Below are positions 23,824 through 35,325 of a DNA stretch of 64,000 nucleotides, piece after piece. The translations under genes were made by a program, and so were the position numbers. The number at the start of each line of letters is the position of its first letter. The stretch's first letter is position 1. The notes under the pieces are model-generated. The model was given only the letters and a program-made list of their open reading frames with translations. It was not told the origin of the DNA and ran no database searches. This DNA is from Melieria omissa (Eukaryota > Arthropoda > Insecta > Diptera > Ulidiidae): positions 30,445,298-30,509,297 of the forward strand of contig OZ020267.1 in the NCBI GenBank assembly GCA_963971225.1. Reading direction: 5' to 3'.

Positions 23824-23924
23824 CGTTCTCCCAAATAATTCTTCTTCTCAAAAATTCTCATAAAAAGCCAAGAATCTCCTAAAACTAGGAGGAAATCTTC
23901 TAATCTGGCAACACTGGTTTTGGT

Positions 23925-26591
23925 AGGCATTGCCTTCAGCGCCAGCAACTACTCACCTAAAATTTTGCTTCACCAACTAACACAACAGTGCATCCCTTGT
24001 TCGAGCCTTGTACCATTTACTCGTTGTTTTTATTGTTGTTGTGCTTTTTTATGCTTTTGTCTTATCTCCTTTGCGCTTGTAGAATTTTTCGGTTTTTGCA
24101 CTCCTTTGGGAATTAAATCTTTATGTTTATCTGCGCACTCAAACACACACACAATCACACTGCCCTTCACACACATACACACTCTCACTCACACATATCA
24201 CGCGTACATGGGAACACATGTATTTGCCATCTAATGGCATTTTATAGGCACGAAATAAGCTTCAATCCTCCGAGGGTCCCGCATTCCCTGTCACCAATCG
24301 CCACAAATTGTCCACTGCTCGCCTGGCTGACTAGTGACCACTTTTACTTTATGGTATGACATTAAAATTTTTGTTATATTATTGAATCAATTGTTGAAAT
24401 ATGTTCGCTGATTGAATGATTATCGAGAGTCTTTAAATCAATACTTGATGTATCAATTTATAGATGATTCTGTTTCTTTGTTCTTAATGCTAGGAATGAA
24501 GAGCCCAGTGAATTTTATGTAATTGGACCTTAAGTAAAAGTTATAGGGAATAGTAAATATCTAATGACTTGTCTCGAAGCTCTGTGAACAGGAAGGAGAG
24601 GAAGAAAATGCAGTTCTATCTAGAAGAAGAAAAACTCACCTGAGCCACTTTTTCTTTGAGAATCTAAGAGATCTTGCCAATAGAACTGTACTGTTCTCTA
24701 AACTTCGTAAGGAGCTCAAACTGGTTCAATGTGTGGAACTTCAGACGATCTTTTTACTACCTCAATTTTGACTAGTCGCCCCCAACTCACTTCACTGAAC
24801 AGTCCATACTCAAAAATCCTGTATTAACATTTCTTGCAATTCATTAAATTTTGTTCATTATTTCTTCTATCTTTTACTGTCTCTACTGCTCATCTTCACT
24901 GCTTCCAATTTGAAATTAAACCCCAATATCCTTATTTTTTTTTCATGCAACTAATTCCTTCATGTTTGACCGATTTTTTTTTTTGTTTTATTTTAATTCA
25001 AAACATTTTTGTATCCCAATGAAGTAACATCTGTCTCTGTAATTCGCGCATCTCCAAGATACATTTTTCCATTTACCTTCAAATTATCGCCACTGATGTA
25101 TCTGATGTCTCAGGTGTACTTTTGTTCTCAAATAATTCACTTACAGACAAAACAAAATTTCTTCAAACAACCAAACAGAACAAACGACATACAAAACAAT
25201 AACATAACTGTAAATGATGTTGGTCCTACAACTTGGGACATTAAATATGTCAGCATAATTCACAAACACACATATTGACCAATACACACACACACACACA
25301 CAAACAAACACACAGAAGCTAACATCGAGCTGGCTACAATTCACATGGCCGAATGTCTTTTATGGCAAATCAAGATTGGCCGAAAATTTTAAATGAGAAA
25401 TGGTTTTTGTTTTGCCAATTTCCCCAATGCCACTGGCGCCAAAAACAAAAATTACACACAAAAAAAAAAACGAAAAGCTAAATGAAAATACTCGTAGAAC
25501 AAGACAAAAGTTCAAGTATTGAGTGGAAATTTAAAATTTATGGAATTTTTATTGCAAACGACATAAATCTGCGCACATGCCAATTTTATTTGCCTACGAC
25601 AAAACAAATGCCGAACAGCAACCAACAACACACAGTGGGATACATTGAGCCATTGAGTGGTGCACAATGAGCGCAAATAGCAGAACAATTTAATTTATTT
25701 GTTTGTTTTAATTGTGAATCTGCTCGAGAGTGTAGTTTTGCAATTTTGCGGCGCAGGCGGACGAGGCGGCCGACATTGCAGTGGCAGCAGAATTTGTGTC
25801 GTCTTTGGCACAATTGAAGAAATTTGTGTGGCAGAAAATATGTGTTGGTATTGGTTGTGGCATGACCGCAAAACACACATAACATACACACACACAGTTA
25901 GACATGTGTGTGTTTGTGGTTGTGCGCAGTGTGATGCAATATTTGCGCCTGTGATTGCAAAAATTGCTGCTGAATTTTTGGTTATTTATTCGCCAAGCTC
26001 GCATGCGATCTGCCTAATTGTTTGCCTTTGTCGAGATTTGTGCACAATGAAAGCGACACTTTTTTTTGTTGCATTCATTTGTTGTACTAGACTTGTGTTA
26101 TTTACATGCGACTGGTTTGTATGAAAATTTCATTACGTTTAAATGAAAAGTTCGATATTTATTTATTTGTTTGTTTTATTGCGGCAAGTGAAGCTGACAT
26201 TTGGAATTTCTTTGGTTTTGTGCTCGAAAATTTGATTTTAAATATCGATCAGACAAAGAATGCTGTCTATATATTTGACATGGGTGTGAGTATTGAATGG
26301 GTGTGTGTGTGAAGAATGGGTATTTTTCTATGGGCAGTGCCATTTTATATTTGAGACAAATAAATTGATGAGAATATTTAAGCACAAAAATTGATGTTTG
26401 GTGAATTTTTTTCTGATGCAAAAAGACAACGAAAACTATGGAATTTTAAGTTTGTTATACATAAATAGTGATGTTTCTTAATGATGATTGATGATGATGA
26501 TGATTATCAACTAAGCTCATAATGACATTAATTGAACAAAAAAAATAATTTAGATTTATTGGATGTGAATAGTTAAATTGATAAATCATAA
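23925..26591. other. Mostly non-coding; faint LINE trace at 24540-24770
   Basis: At 24590-24770 the frame GKEEEENAVLSRRRK followed by HLSHFFFENLRDLANRT recalls the C-terminal end of RNase H-bearing LINEs, but it is too decayed to call firmly. CA runs occur at 24140-24195 and 25280-25312, and GATGATGAT at 26488-26505. No host gene seen. Confidence 0.35.
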
Positions 26592-26735
26592 CAAAGTTGA
26601 ATAGTAAAAGAGTTTAATAATTTAAGAAGCATTTCAAAGTAAACAGAACTTTTTAAAAATAAAAAAGTTGAATAGTAAACGAGTTTAATAATGTAAGAAG
26701 CATTTCAAAGTTCTGTTTACCTTTTAAAAATAATT
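26592..26735. repeat. Direct duplication (about 74 bp) containing a precise 11-bp inversion
   Basis: AAGTTGAATAGTAAA.GAGTTTAATAAT.TAAGAAGCATTTCAAA occurs twice (26594 and about 26666). After CATTTCAAA the first copy reads GTAAACAGAAC (26639-26649) and the second reads its exact reverse complement GTTCTGTTTAC (26710-26720). Both then continue with CTTTTTAAAAATAA or CTTTTAAAAATAA. Confidence 0.85.
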
Positions 26736-26744
26736 TAAAAAAAA

Positions 26745-27090
26745 AACAAAATCCAGTTTTTTTGCAAAATCGATTTATTTTATACATAATGGTTCCCTTC
26801 GGACTTAATAACATAATTGTCAATGGTCCAAAATTATGTCAACTTAGTGTTTTGGATCGTCGGCCAAGATGTCCTGCGGAAGTTTGTTGCATTTTGCATG
26901 GCTTCTATGTCCTTCAAACGCTGTCCTCTCAGTGCAAAATGTATTTCTACGAAAAGGATAAAGTTGTACGCTGCCAAATCAGGTGAATACAGTGGTTAAA
27001 CTGCAATTTTATGTCCAAAAATTGGTCATAAGCGCCAATCAATGAGATGGTGTCACTCAAATGTAGCCAAATGTTTAATTAAAATTCAAT
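26745..27090 (-). pseudogene. Mariner/Tc1-like transposase remnant
   Basis: Minus-strand pieces read LYSPDLAAYNFILF, then VEIHFALRGQRLKDIEAMQN and a C-terminal TIDNYVIKSEGNHYV, matching the usual YSPDLAPxDFFLF...LRGxRF.DIEAI...C..SEGNYFE layout of mariner transposases. A frameshift lies before LYSPDL, where the DNA upstream encodes decayed DQFLDIKLQF-like residues. No termini recognised. The family appears distinct from the other mariners in the window. Confidence 0.65.
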
Positions 27091-27224
27091 AAATTAATGT
27101 TATTGAGATACTTGACTCCAATTTTATGAATTTCGATACAAATTTCGACTGCTCATTGATAAATTTACGCACAGTTTTGTTGGAATCTGTGGTGATCACT
27201 AAATTCGGTCAACAAGTTACTTAC

Positions 27225-28190
27225 CAACACACTTACCAACTCATACTTACTTAGTTACTTACTTTGAAAGGGGAAAAAGTTACTTACTTACTACTAACTT
27301 ACTGCTTCAGTGTTGCCAGATACCTCAAACGACTTTCTTCTAAATCTTTAAAAAAATACTGAAACTTCCTCCCAAAAGTTAAAAAAGTCGCCTAAAATTT
27401 TATTCTTATAATTTGTGTGGTTTTAAAAGAATTAAACTTTTCATAAAAAATAATATATGTGAGATCGGTTGTACCGATCACTTTATTCAAAAACATAGAA
27501 AAGTTTATAATTCAAGGTGACGAATGGTATTTGTGATTAAAAAATGTATTAACGCTCGGTTGAAAATGAATTAACGCTTAACGAGCTAACATTTTGTAAG
27601 CTTAAAAATTGTTAACACAATAGGGTATTTTGATTATTAAAATTGTTGCCAAAATATGTTTTGTTGCCAGTGTTCGCAATACATCATACTTCATTATCCA
27701 AAAACTTCCCAAAAATCCACGAAGGATCCAAAAAATCTCCCAACATAAAATAGGTAAATCTCCGAAACAATTCTTCCTCCCAAAAATAATCCTAAAAAGA
27801 AAAGAATCTTCTAAATCTATTGGATCAAAATCTCCTAAACTTTCTTCCTCCTAAAAACTTTTGCAAAAAGCCAAGAATCTCCTAAAACTATTAGATAAAC
27901 ATCTTTTAAACTTTCTTCTAAATAATTTTTCCGCCAAAAAACTCTCCTGAAAGGCCAAGAATCTCCTAAATCTAGACGGAAATCTCCTGATCTGGCAATA
28001 CTGACCTGCTTACTTACTTAACCGGCCATAACAACCCGTTATCGGGTTACGCCTTACAATAAAAGTTCTCTTCAGGCGCCTCTCCAGCAAGTCACACCAC
28101 ACACCAAGAGATGGTAGACACGGTCTCTGGACCTCCGGTCAACGAACCTCCAACGATTGTCGCGAACATCTTTGTCGCTTGAAGCTTTAT
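27225..28190 (-). mobile_element. LINE 3' end with CTTA-type tail, interrupted by a hAT
   Basis: On the minus strand, 28190-28012 matches the 3' end of the LINE at 30284-30851: WRR-like remnants, then CGTAACCCGATAACGGGTTG, GTTATGGCCGGTTAAGTAAG. The TAAG-type tail continues on the far side of the inserted hAT as TTACTTACTTACT at 27225-27307. The tail is therefore split by the insertion. Confidence 0.75.
27308..28003 (+). mobile_element. hAT-like MITE family 1, copy B (696 bp)
   Basis: Ends CAGTGTTGCCAGATACC and CTGGCAATACTG. Flanking 8-mers TACTGCTT and ACCTGCTT match at 6 of 8 bases, a decayed target duplication. The left 100 bp (ACTTTCTTCTAAATC, CTTCCTCCCAAAAGTTAAAAA) and right 100 bp (AAGAATCTCCTAAATCTAG) align with copies A, C and E. 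The internal position of the TAAAA arrays holds only CATAAAAAATAATATATG here. No coding frame. Confidence 0.85.
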
Positions 28191-28507
28191 TGTTAATGCG
28201 AGAAGTGTGGACAGGCCAGTTTAAAAGTTTTAAAGGGTTTACCAAGTTTAAACAAATCTTAGTGTTGGGTTTTTTTTCGATGATCCAAAGACACTGTCAC
28301 TTCAAACGCAATAACTTTGCTTCCAGTGAACCAAATGCCATGAAATTTTGACTAAAATTCGAACAAGGATGTACCATTTAAACTTATAGAGACACATATA
28401 GGTGACGTCATTACAAAATGCCATATTTCATGTCCTGCTTGCTATGAAATGCGTCATAAATAAATAAATAAATAAATAAAAGTATAAAAATATGTAAATA
28501 ATAATAA
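28191..28507. other. Non-coding; short (TAAA)n run
   Basis: Unrecognised sequence with an AATAAATAAATAAATAAA run at about 28455-28481. Confidence 0.4.
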
Positions 28508-28855
28508 CACAGTGCAACACTGAAAAAAGGGACAAGGTCAAACCCATCTCATTCGATAGGGGACCTCAGTAGATGAAACATTTTTCCAAAAAGGATATTG
28601 TGTCATCGACTTCATTTCATTAGCTTTCATTTGACGTAAAAATTATTCCTTTCTGACATTTGAGTCAAGAGATATGATGTTTTAAAAGTTTCGGGAAGAG
28701 GCTTTAAGCCGCCATCTTTAAACTCAATTTGAAAAAAAAAACTCGAACATTCCGGGAAAAATCCCTTGGCACTTTTTCATCTACTGAGGTCCTCTATCGA
28801 ATGAGATGGGTTTGACCTTGTCCCTCGAAATTTTTTTTGAATTTGTTGCACTGTG
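28508..28855. mobile_element. Foldback MITE with TAA duplication, Harbinger-like (348 bp)
   Basis: Outer ends CACAGTGCAACA and TGTTGCACTGTG are inverted and flanked by TAA on both sides. Inside them a second inverted stretch of about 45 bp pairs GGGACAAGGTCAAACCCATC (from 28530) with its complement ending 28823. A 3-bp TAA duplication is typical of the PIF/Harbinger superfamily. The arm continues CATTCGATAG...GACCTCAGTAGATGAAA. No protein coding. Confidence 0.8.
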
Positions 28856-28859
28856 TAAT

Positions 28860-29685
28860 CAATGATTTAATAAAATTAAGAAATATGCAATTAATTATTT
28901 AAATGTATAAGGATGTAAATAAATATATAAGTAAATAAATTAAATAAATAAACAAAATAAATAAATAAATGAAATAAATAAATAAATAAAATTATTACAT
29001 AAAATAATTAAAAAAAAAAATTAAACAATTTATTAGTTAAAAAATAAAGAAATAAAAAATTATAAATTATAAAATTTTATGAATAAATACAAAAATAATA
29101 AAAAACAACAATAGTCAACGAATTTCAAAAAATAAGAAATATGTAAATAAATATGTAAAGAAATAAACAAAAAAAGGTAAAAAATAAATTAATTAAATAA
29201 ATAAACAAAAGAATTAAAGAATAAAATTATTATATAAATAATTAAATAAATAAATAAAATAATTACATACAATAATTAATGAATAATTAAAACACAATAA
29301 ACTAATTACTGAATAAAAAAAATAAATTAAAAAAATCAAACAAAATAATTATTAAACAGATAAAAATAAAAAAGTAAATAAAAGTCAATAAACTAATAAA
29401 TCAACCAATAAATAAATTAATCAAGTGAACAATTAACCAACTAATCAAATTAATCAAATAAATGAGTAAAAATAATCGACAAATTAGCCAAAAAATATTC
29501 GAACAAATAAATATATAATTAAAATAAAGATAAATTGATTAATTTAATTTATTGATTGATTGAAGTAATAAATAAATGACTGAATGAATAACTAAAAATA
29601 AATAAACGCGTGAAGAACTAAATAACTAATTAAATTAATATGTAAATAAATATAAAAATAAATAACTAAATGATTAGCAACTAAC
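28860..29685. repeat. AT-rich degenerate (TAAA)n tract
   Basis: Long stretch built from AAATAAATAAAT, AATTAAAT and ATAAAAATA variants. Similar in style to 44855-45670, but without an obvious long-period unit. Confidence 0.75.
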
Positions 29686-29960
29686 TTCGGTTTCTGAGCA
29701 AGAAATGACTAGAAATGCCAAGGTCTCCCCTTCTTTATAGACCTTACTGAGCTTTCATTCTTTCTATAAACCACAAAGATACACAAACCACATCTTCTTC
29801 TTTGATAATGCCTGAAAGGATTTGAATCTATGAAAAGTGATCTTTCTGCGAAAGAAAAATAAACGGTATTACGTTTCAAGTGTGAATGTCCATTTCTGAG
29901 CAAGAAGAGACTAGAAATTCTTGGCCTCCCTGTGCCTTATAGACCTTACTGAGCATTCTA
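29686..29960. repeat. Two tandem units of about 200 bp
   Basis: TTTCTGAGCAAGAAATGACTAGAAAT...CTTTATAGACCTTACTGAGC at 29692 recurs as TTTCTGAGCAAGAAGAGACTAGAAAT...CCTTATAGACCTTACTGAGC at 29893. Confidence 0.75.
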
Positions 29961-30283
29961 CTATTTCTGTCAAAGGGATAGCAAAGATTAGCCATTTTTT
30001 TTTTGTTGGAAAATTAAAATCTCTTTGTACTGAAGTACACTTTCAAAAGAAAGTTACCATTTTAAAATAACATAAGTCTGGTTTAAGAATGGAAACAAAA
30101 ATCAATTAAAATGAAGAGTTGGTATGGAAGTGAAAGAAAAATTGCAAGAAGTAAAAAACTATAAAGCTGAAATTCAATTATTTCAATTGTTTCTTCAAAC
30201 AGGTCAGATCCAAGCTGATCTTTTCTTGCTCGATCGTAAATTAACTATTGGGTTTTGTAATAAATGAAGTTAGTTAAACCTAA
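29961..30283. other. Non-coding sequence, no gene seen
   Basis: AT-rich, no recognised feature. The last 12 bases are the left target duplication of the next LINE. Confidence 0.4.
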
Positions 30284-30851
30284 ACCGCCATCAACAGCAG
30301 CAATGATGTCATCCTGGAGATAAAGCGAAGGATAACTCTTGCCAACAGGTGCTACTACGGTCTCGGTAGGCAATTGAGAAGTAGAGACCTCTCTCGACCG
30401 ACAAAACTTGCTCTCTATAGGACGCTTATCTTGCCCGTGCTCCTCTATGGCGCTGAAGCATGGACAATGACACGAAACGACATAGCGGCCCTTGGAGTGT
30501 TCGAGAGGAAGGTACTTCGCAAAATCTTCGGCCCTGTTCGTGTTGGTGACGACTATCGTATATAAGGACATGGACGTAGCGCAGCGAATAAACATCCAGC
30601 GGCTACGCTGGCTCGGTCATGTCTGCCGCATGGACGACGAAGGCGAAAAAGGTGTTCGATGCGATGGTTGGAGGTCGACGGCGAAAAGGGAGGCCGTGTC
30701 TCCGGTGGAAGGACCAAGTTGAAGAGGCCCTGTCATCTCTTGTTGTTACTAACTGGAGAAGGCGCGCGCAAAGCAGAGGCGCCTGGAGAGAAGTTTTGCG
30801 GCAGGCCGTAACCCGATAACGGGTTGTTATGGCCAGTTAAGTAAGTAAGTA
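30284..30851 (+). mobile_element. 5'-truncated LINE insertion with RT C-terminal segment
   Basis: Flanked by AGTTAAACCTAA at 30272-30283 and 30852-30863, a 12-bp target duplication that defines the whole insertion. The first frame reads NDVILEIKRRITLANRCYYG, RPTKLALYRTLILPVLLYGAEAWTMT, FERKVLRKIFGPVRVGDDYRI: the end of a non-LTR reverse transcriptase region. A frameshift follows, then AQRINIQRLRWLGHVCRMDD. Another shift precedes GRRRKGRPCLRWKDQVEEAL and RRAQSRGAWREVLRQAV. The 3' end has a hairpin AACCCGATAACGGGTT and a (TAAG)n tail. Typical dead-on-arrival LINE copy, fairly young. The clade is not resolved from this piece. Confidence 0.9.
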
Positions 30852-30863
30852 AGTTAAACCTAA

Positions 30864-33805
30864 GCAGTAACCAATACCCAAGTCGAATGCTGAAATTCTG
30901 TATGCAAATCAAAACCAAAAGTAATTTTCCAACAAGCACAAAGGACAAAAAAAACATGAACATTTTTTACTGTGACCCAATTGAAAAGTTGAACGAATGC
31001 AAACATATCTGAAAAGTAAGAAAAAATAAAGAGGATTACAGAACATAAACAAACTCTAAAGTTTTGTTATATAATTTTATGGTTAAGAATCGAAACCATT
31101 TAGTCCTTGTTTTGTCTGCAATTTCATGCTCAATATTGAGACAGAGATTTCGTCCAATCAAATTTCATTACAAAATTGCTAAAAAAAAAACATGTTAACA
31201 ACAACAACAACACAACCACTATGACAATGCAAAATTTTGTATTTGGGTCAAATCTGTCATTGCACACTCGTCGGCCGTGGCGTATGTGACAATTTTTTTG
31301 TTGTTTCTTTGATAAATTAAACGTCTGTGTGACGTGGCGGCGCGTTGAAGGCTGCAACAGTGAGCAGCGCGAAGGCGCGACAACAATTTATGGCGCCTAG
31401 GCCGATGGAAAGCAAAAACAACAACATCAATGCTGTTGGCAACCTTTTGCGCGTTTCATATTAAACTTTAAATCCGCATCGATATATCATCGGTTGGTTG
31501 GTATCAACAACAACAACAAACAACTTGCCAATGCAGAAGAACCAAGCCGCCTTCAATGCGCTGATGTACGCTCGTATATATGTGTGTGTGTGTGTGAGTG
31601 TGTGAACTTTTTCACACTTTCTCATTTAGCCATAAATTTTGCTGCTGTTGCTCGCTGGTGGCTGCTGCTGTTGCTGCAATAACGCCAAAACGGCCAGCAC
31701 ACTTTTACCGCATTCGTTATTGTGCCCCAATACAAAAACAACAACAACAACGTCACGTTGTGCACATTTGTTGCTTTTTTCAATATTCTTGTTGTTTATT
31801 ATTTTTTCTTATTTTTGCATTATTATTGTTGGCTTTTCTCGCGCAGCGCAGTTCAATAGTGTTGTGCTTCCGCCCGCTTGTCGCACCCCCCGTTACTCCA
31901 GTGAATGCACCAAGGAGCACAAGACGCGCGCTTATTCACGCCAGATGAATTTCCTCGCATTTCCGCCCGCTCTGCCTCCTCTCCGTCCTCGGCACCACAC
32001 GTTATCCCTTTTCGCGCCTGTCGTACGCCTTCTATTCAATTTATAATTTAATTTTACGTCCATTATAATAATTCAAAAATGGCTCGTTGCCGCACCGCCT
32101 CGTCTCTCCCGTCCAGATGGGTATCGCTTAGATTCATGTTCGTGCATCCGGTGAAAAGTGGCCGCGCCAACATGTGCGGCCTGCGCATTGTTTGCGTTGG
32201 TTATAGTTGCTCGCTGCTGGCTGCCGGCGGCTGGCTGCGTATCGATAAATAACCAACAACATGACACATTGAACATTTCTGAAGCACACATAAATTTATC
32301 CCTTGTCATATTTTTTAATATGCTGCAGCCACTTCCGCTTTGAGGCCGATTTGACTTTGCTGTGTGGCGTTCAGTGCGTCATTGCTTTTATATGAAGTTC
32401 GGACGATTTTGTTGGTCGGCGTGTGCGCCTCGGCGATAGAGATGGACAGGTTGTGCAAAATTGTGACAAGTTGCCAGCGGGCATTAAATTTCACTCTGCT
32501 CTGCCTTCAGTTACAGAACTTGTCAATTTACCCCCCGCAACACTCCACTCTCACTTCGAATCACCCAATCAGCCCCCAATTGCCGCCAGCCGAAACCAGC
32601 AAAAGCGTTCACTCGCCTCGTTCACTTTCTTCCCTCTTTTGGTTGCATTGAAAATGTTTAGTTGCCGTTAGTATGTGTGCGGCCTCATATATACATGAAT
32701 TGTTGTTGTTATTGTTGTATGTTTTTTGGGGGGTGGGCCAGCAGAAAATTTATGGCGTAATTGAAACCGGAAACAATAACGTTTTTGCGGTGAATTCCAA
32801 TAAATCTTTTTTGTATAAAGTTACATATCGGAAAATAGGGCACATAATTTAATTTTGATGAAACGCAATCTGACACAATGCCACCAATGCTGCTGCCACT
32901 GCCACTGCCACCATCACAGCTGGGACTTTAAATCGCCAGCTTTCACACACACACACATGTGATCAACATTTATTCACCACTGACCACCGAGCAAAGGCCA
33001 ACTAAATGTTCAAATTGAGCTGAGCGCCCATGTTGATCCTTTGAACCGCTGCACTGCATTGAGCCGTGTCGCGTCAAGTTGCGTCAAGTTGAGTTGTTGT
33101 ATTAAGTTGAGTGCACCCAAAGTGATAGTTAAACAAAGTTGCGTAATGCTTTTGGCGTTTGGACACATTTCACATAAGCAAATTAATATTGACACAACAA
33201 ACAACTGTCAGCAACAGCAATAAATATTACCAAATATTGCCTGCTCGCATGTTCACAATATTCGCAATTCAATTAATCAACCGAATTTTCAAGAGATTTT
33301 ATTGCCAACGAAAAGTGTATGTTTACACTGAATACTGGAAAATATACGACATGCGTAAATTACAATATTGAAATACGAATGCGACATGTTTGCACTGAAA
33401 TATTCTACATGGCCGAGTGATCCATCATCAGTTTCCGTATTCTGCAAACAAAAAAAAGTAGTGCAAACAAAACTTGAGTAAATCAGGGAATTTTCACAGT
33501 AATCGCATATGGAGAAAGGAAGTATTACACAGTGTTATAGACATAGTAGTTCATTATTGATCAAAGGTAATTCCAATGAAACATGCATGAATTCTGCTGA
33601 ATCCTGGTGAATCCTTTATATGAATGCAGTTGTTTTTTTTTTATTTTCAATGCCTTTTTGGCAAATGTCAACTAAAATTCCACTAGTTTTTCAGTCTTGA
33701 TTGTTAAAAATTAATTCAATAAAGAGACACGGACAGGCTGAAAGGGAATATCATCCTTAAAAGGGGATTCTGCTAGAATGCAAAAATAGTTTCAGTCCAT
33801 AATGA
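30864..33805. other. Non-coding sequence, no gene seen
   Basis: Fly-like intronic DNA with GTGTGTGTGTGTG near 31580-31595, CAA runs near 31197-31210 and 31506-31520 and GC-richer patches near 31880-32230. Open frames up to 135 aa are low-complexity and unrecognised. Confidence 0.4.
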
Positions 33806-35325
33806 AGACTATACCTTCTTAGACCAATTTAGTTTTCCTAGGCCCATTATGACTGCTTAGGTCGAGTTGGACTTTTTAGTAGGATGAAGTACGTGATTAT
33901 GTCTTTTGAAGCCAGGTATGACTTCTCAGGCTGAGTACGTCTCCATAAGTCGAGTATGACTTCTTAGGCCAAGTATGCATCCATAGGTAAAGTTTGACTT
34001 CTTAGACTGAGTATGTTTTCTAAGGCCAGGTGCGATTTCTCAGGCCAAGTATGTCCCCATAGGCCGAGTATAACTTCTTAGGCCGGGCACGACTTTTTAG
34101 ACAGAGTACGACTTCTTAGGCCAAGTATGACTTCTTAGTGTGACTTCTAAGCCAAGTATGTCTCCATAGATCAAGTATGTCTGCATAAGCCGAGTATCAC
34201 TTCTTAGACTATGACTTTTCAGGCTGAGTATGTCTCCGAAGGCCGAGTATGACTTCTTACGCCAAGTATGCATCCATAACTCTAGTTTGACTTCTTAGAC
34301 TGAGTATGTCTTCTGAGGCCATGTATGACTTTTCAGGCTGAGTATGTCTCCAAAGGCCGAGTATGACTTCTTAGGCGAAGTACGCATCCATCAAGTCTGA
34401 CTTCTTGGACTGAGTAGGTGCGACTTCTCAAGCCCAGTATGTCTTCGCAGGCCTATACCATTCTCCATAGACTATACCTTTTTAGACCGAAATAAACTTA
34501 GACCGAGTATGACTTTTTAGTTGGATGAAGTACGTAAGTTTGTCTCCATAGGCCGAGTATGACGTCTTAGACCAAGTATGACTTCTTAGGCCAAGTGTGA
34601 CTTCATGAGCCAATTATGTCTCCATAGGCCAAGACTTTTTTCTTCCTAGTATGACCCCTTATGCCAAGTATGTCTTCTTAGGCCAAGTGGGTCTTAGTCC
34701 AAGAATAGGCCGAGTATGACTTCTTAGGCTGAGTATGACTTTTTTGGCCAAATGTGACTTCTCAGACAAGTGCGAGTTTGTCTCCATAGGCCAAGTATGA
34801 TTTCTAAAGTTGAGTATGTCTTCATAATCCAGGTATGTCCTCTTAAGCCAAGAAGTATGTCTCCAAAGGCCAAGTTTGTCTATTTCCTAATATGAGTTCT
34901 TATGCCAAGTATGTCTTCTTAGGAGAAGTGTGACTTCCAAGCCAAGTACGAGTATGTCTTCATAGGCCGATTACGACTTCTTAGACCAAGTATGACTTCT
35001 TAGGTCAAATGTGTCTTCATAAGCCAAGTATGTTTTTATAGGCGAGGTATGACTTCTTAGGCCAAGTAAGACTTCTTAGACCAAGTATGACTCCTTAGGC
35101 TGAGTATGACTTCTTAGCCTGAGTGCGACTTCTTAGACCAAGTATGACTTCTTAGGTTGAGTGTGTCAAGTATGTTTTCATAGGCCAAGTATGACTTCTT
35201 AGGTTGAGTATGTATTCATAAGCCAAGTATGTCTCCATAGACCAAATCTGTCTTCATCGTAGTATGACTCCTTATACCAAGTATGTCTTCTCAGGCCAAG
35301 TGGGTCTTAGCCCAAGTAAGTCTTT
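33806..35325. repeat. 19-bp minisatellite, about 80 diverged units
   Basis: The unit is GACTTCTTAGGCCAAGTAT, in register for about 1.5 kb. A second subtype GTCTCCATAGGCCAAGTAT alternates with it, and GCATCCATAGG and GTCTTCTTAGG variants occur. A larger pattern with a GACTGAGTATGT.TTCT segment recurs about 297 bp apart (34001, 34297), so there is some higher-order structure. Units differ by substitutions and occasional partial deletions. No coding potential. Confidence 0.92.

Larger units (their letters stand above)
22735..23916 (+). mobile_element. hAT-like MITE family 1, copy A, expanded by microsatellites
   Basis: Ends CAGTGTTGCCAGG (22735) and CTGGCAACACTG (23916) are inverted. They are flanked by a perfect 8-bp duplication GTTTTGGT (22727-22734 and 23917-23924), the hallmark of hAT insertion. 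Other copies of the family are about 580-700 bp. This one is 1182 bp because (TAAAA)n arrays have grown inside it. A second partial left end (GTGCCAGGTCCTTGAAATGACTTTC) at 23293 shows that part of the element was also tandemly duplicated. No transposase frame is present. Confidence 0.9.

Noticed and set aside
24540..24770. LINE C-terminal remnant
   Set aside because: Only a faint EEEEN...HLSHFFFENL resemblance; too decayed for a separate feature, so mentioned in the region note.
33806..35325. CRISPR-like regular array
   Set aside because: Units abut with no spacers, are diverged and lie in a eukaryotic repeat-rich context.
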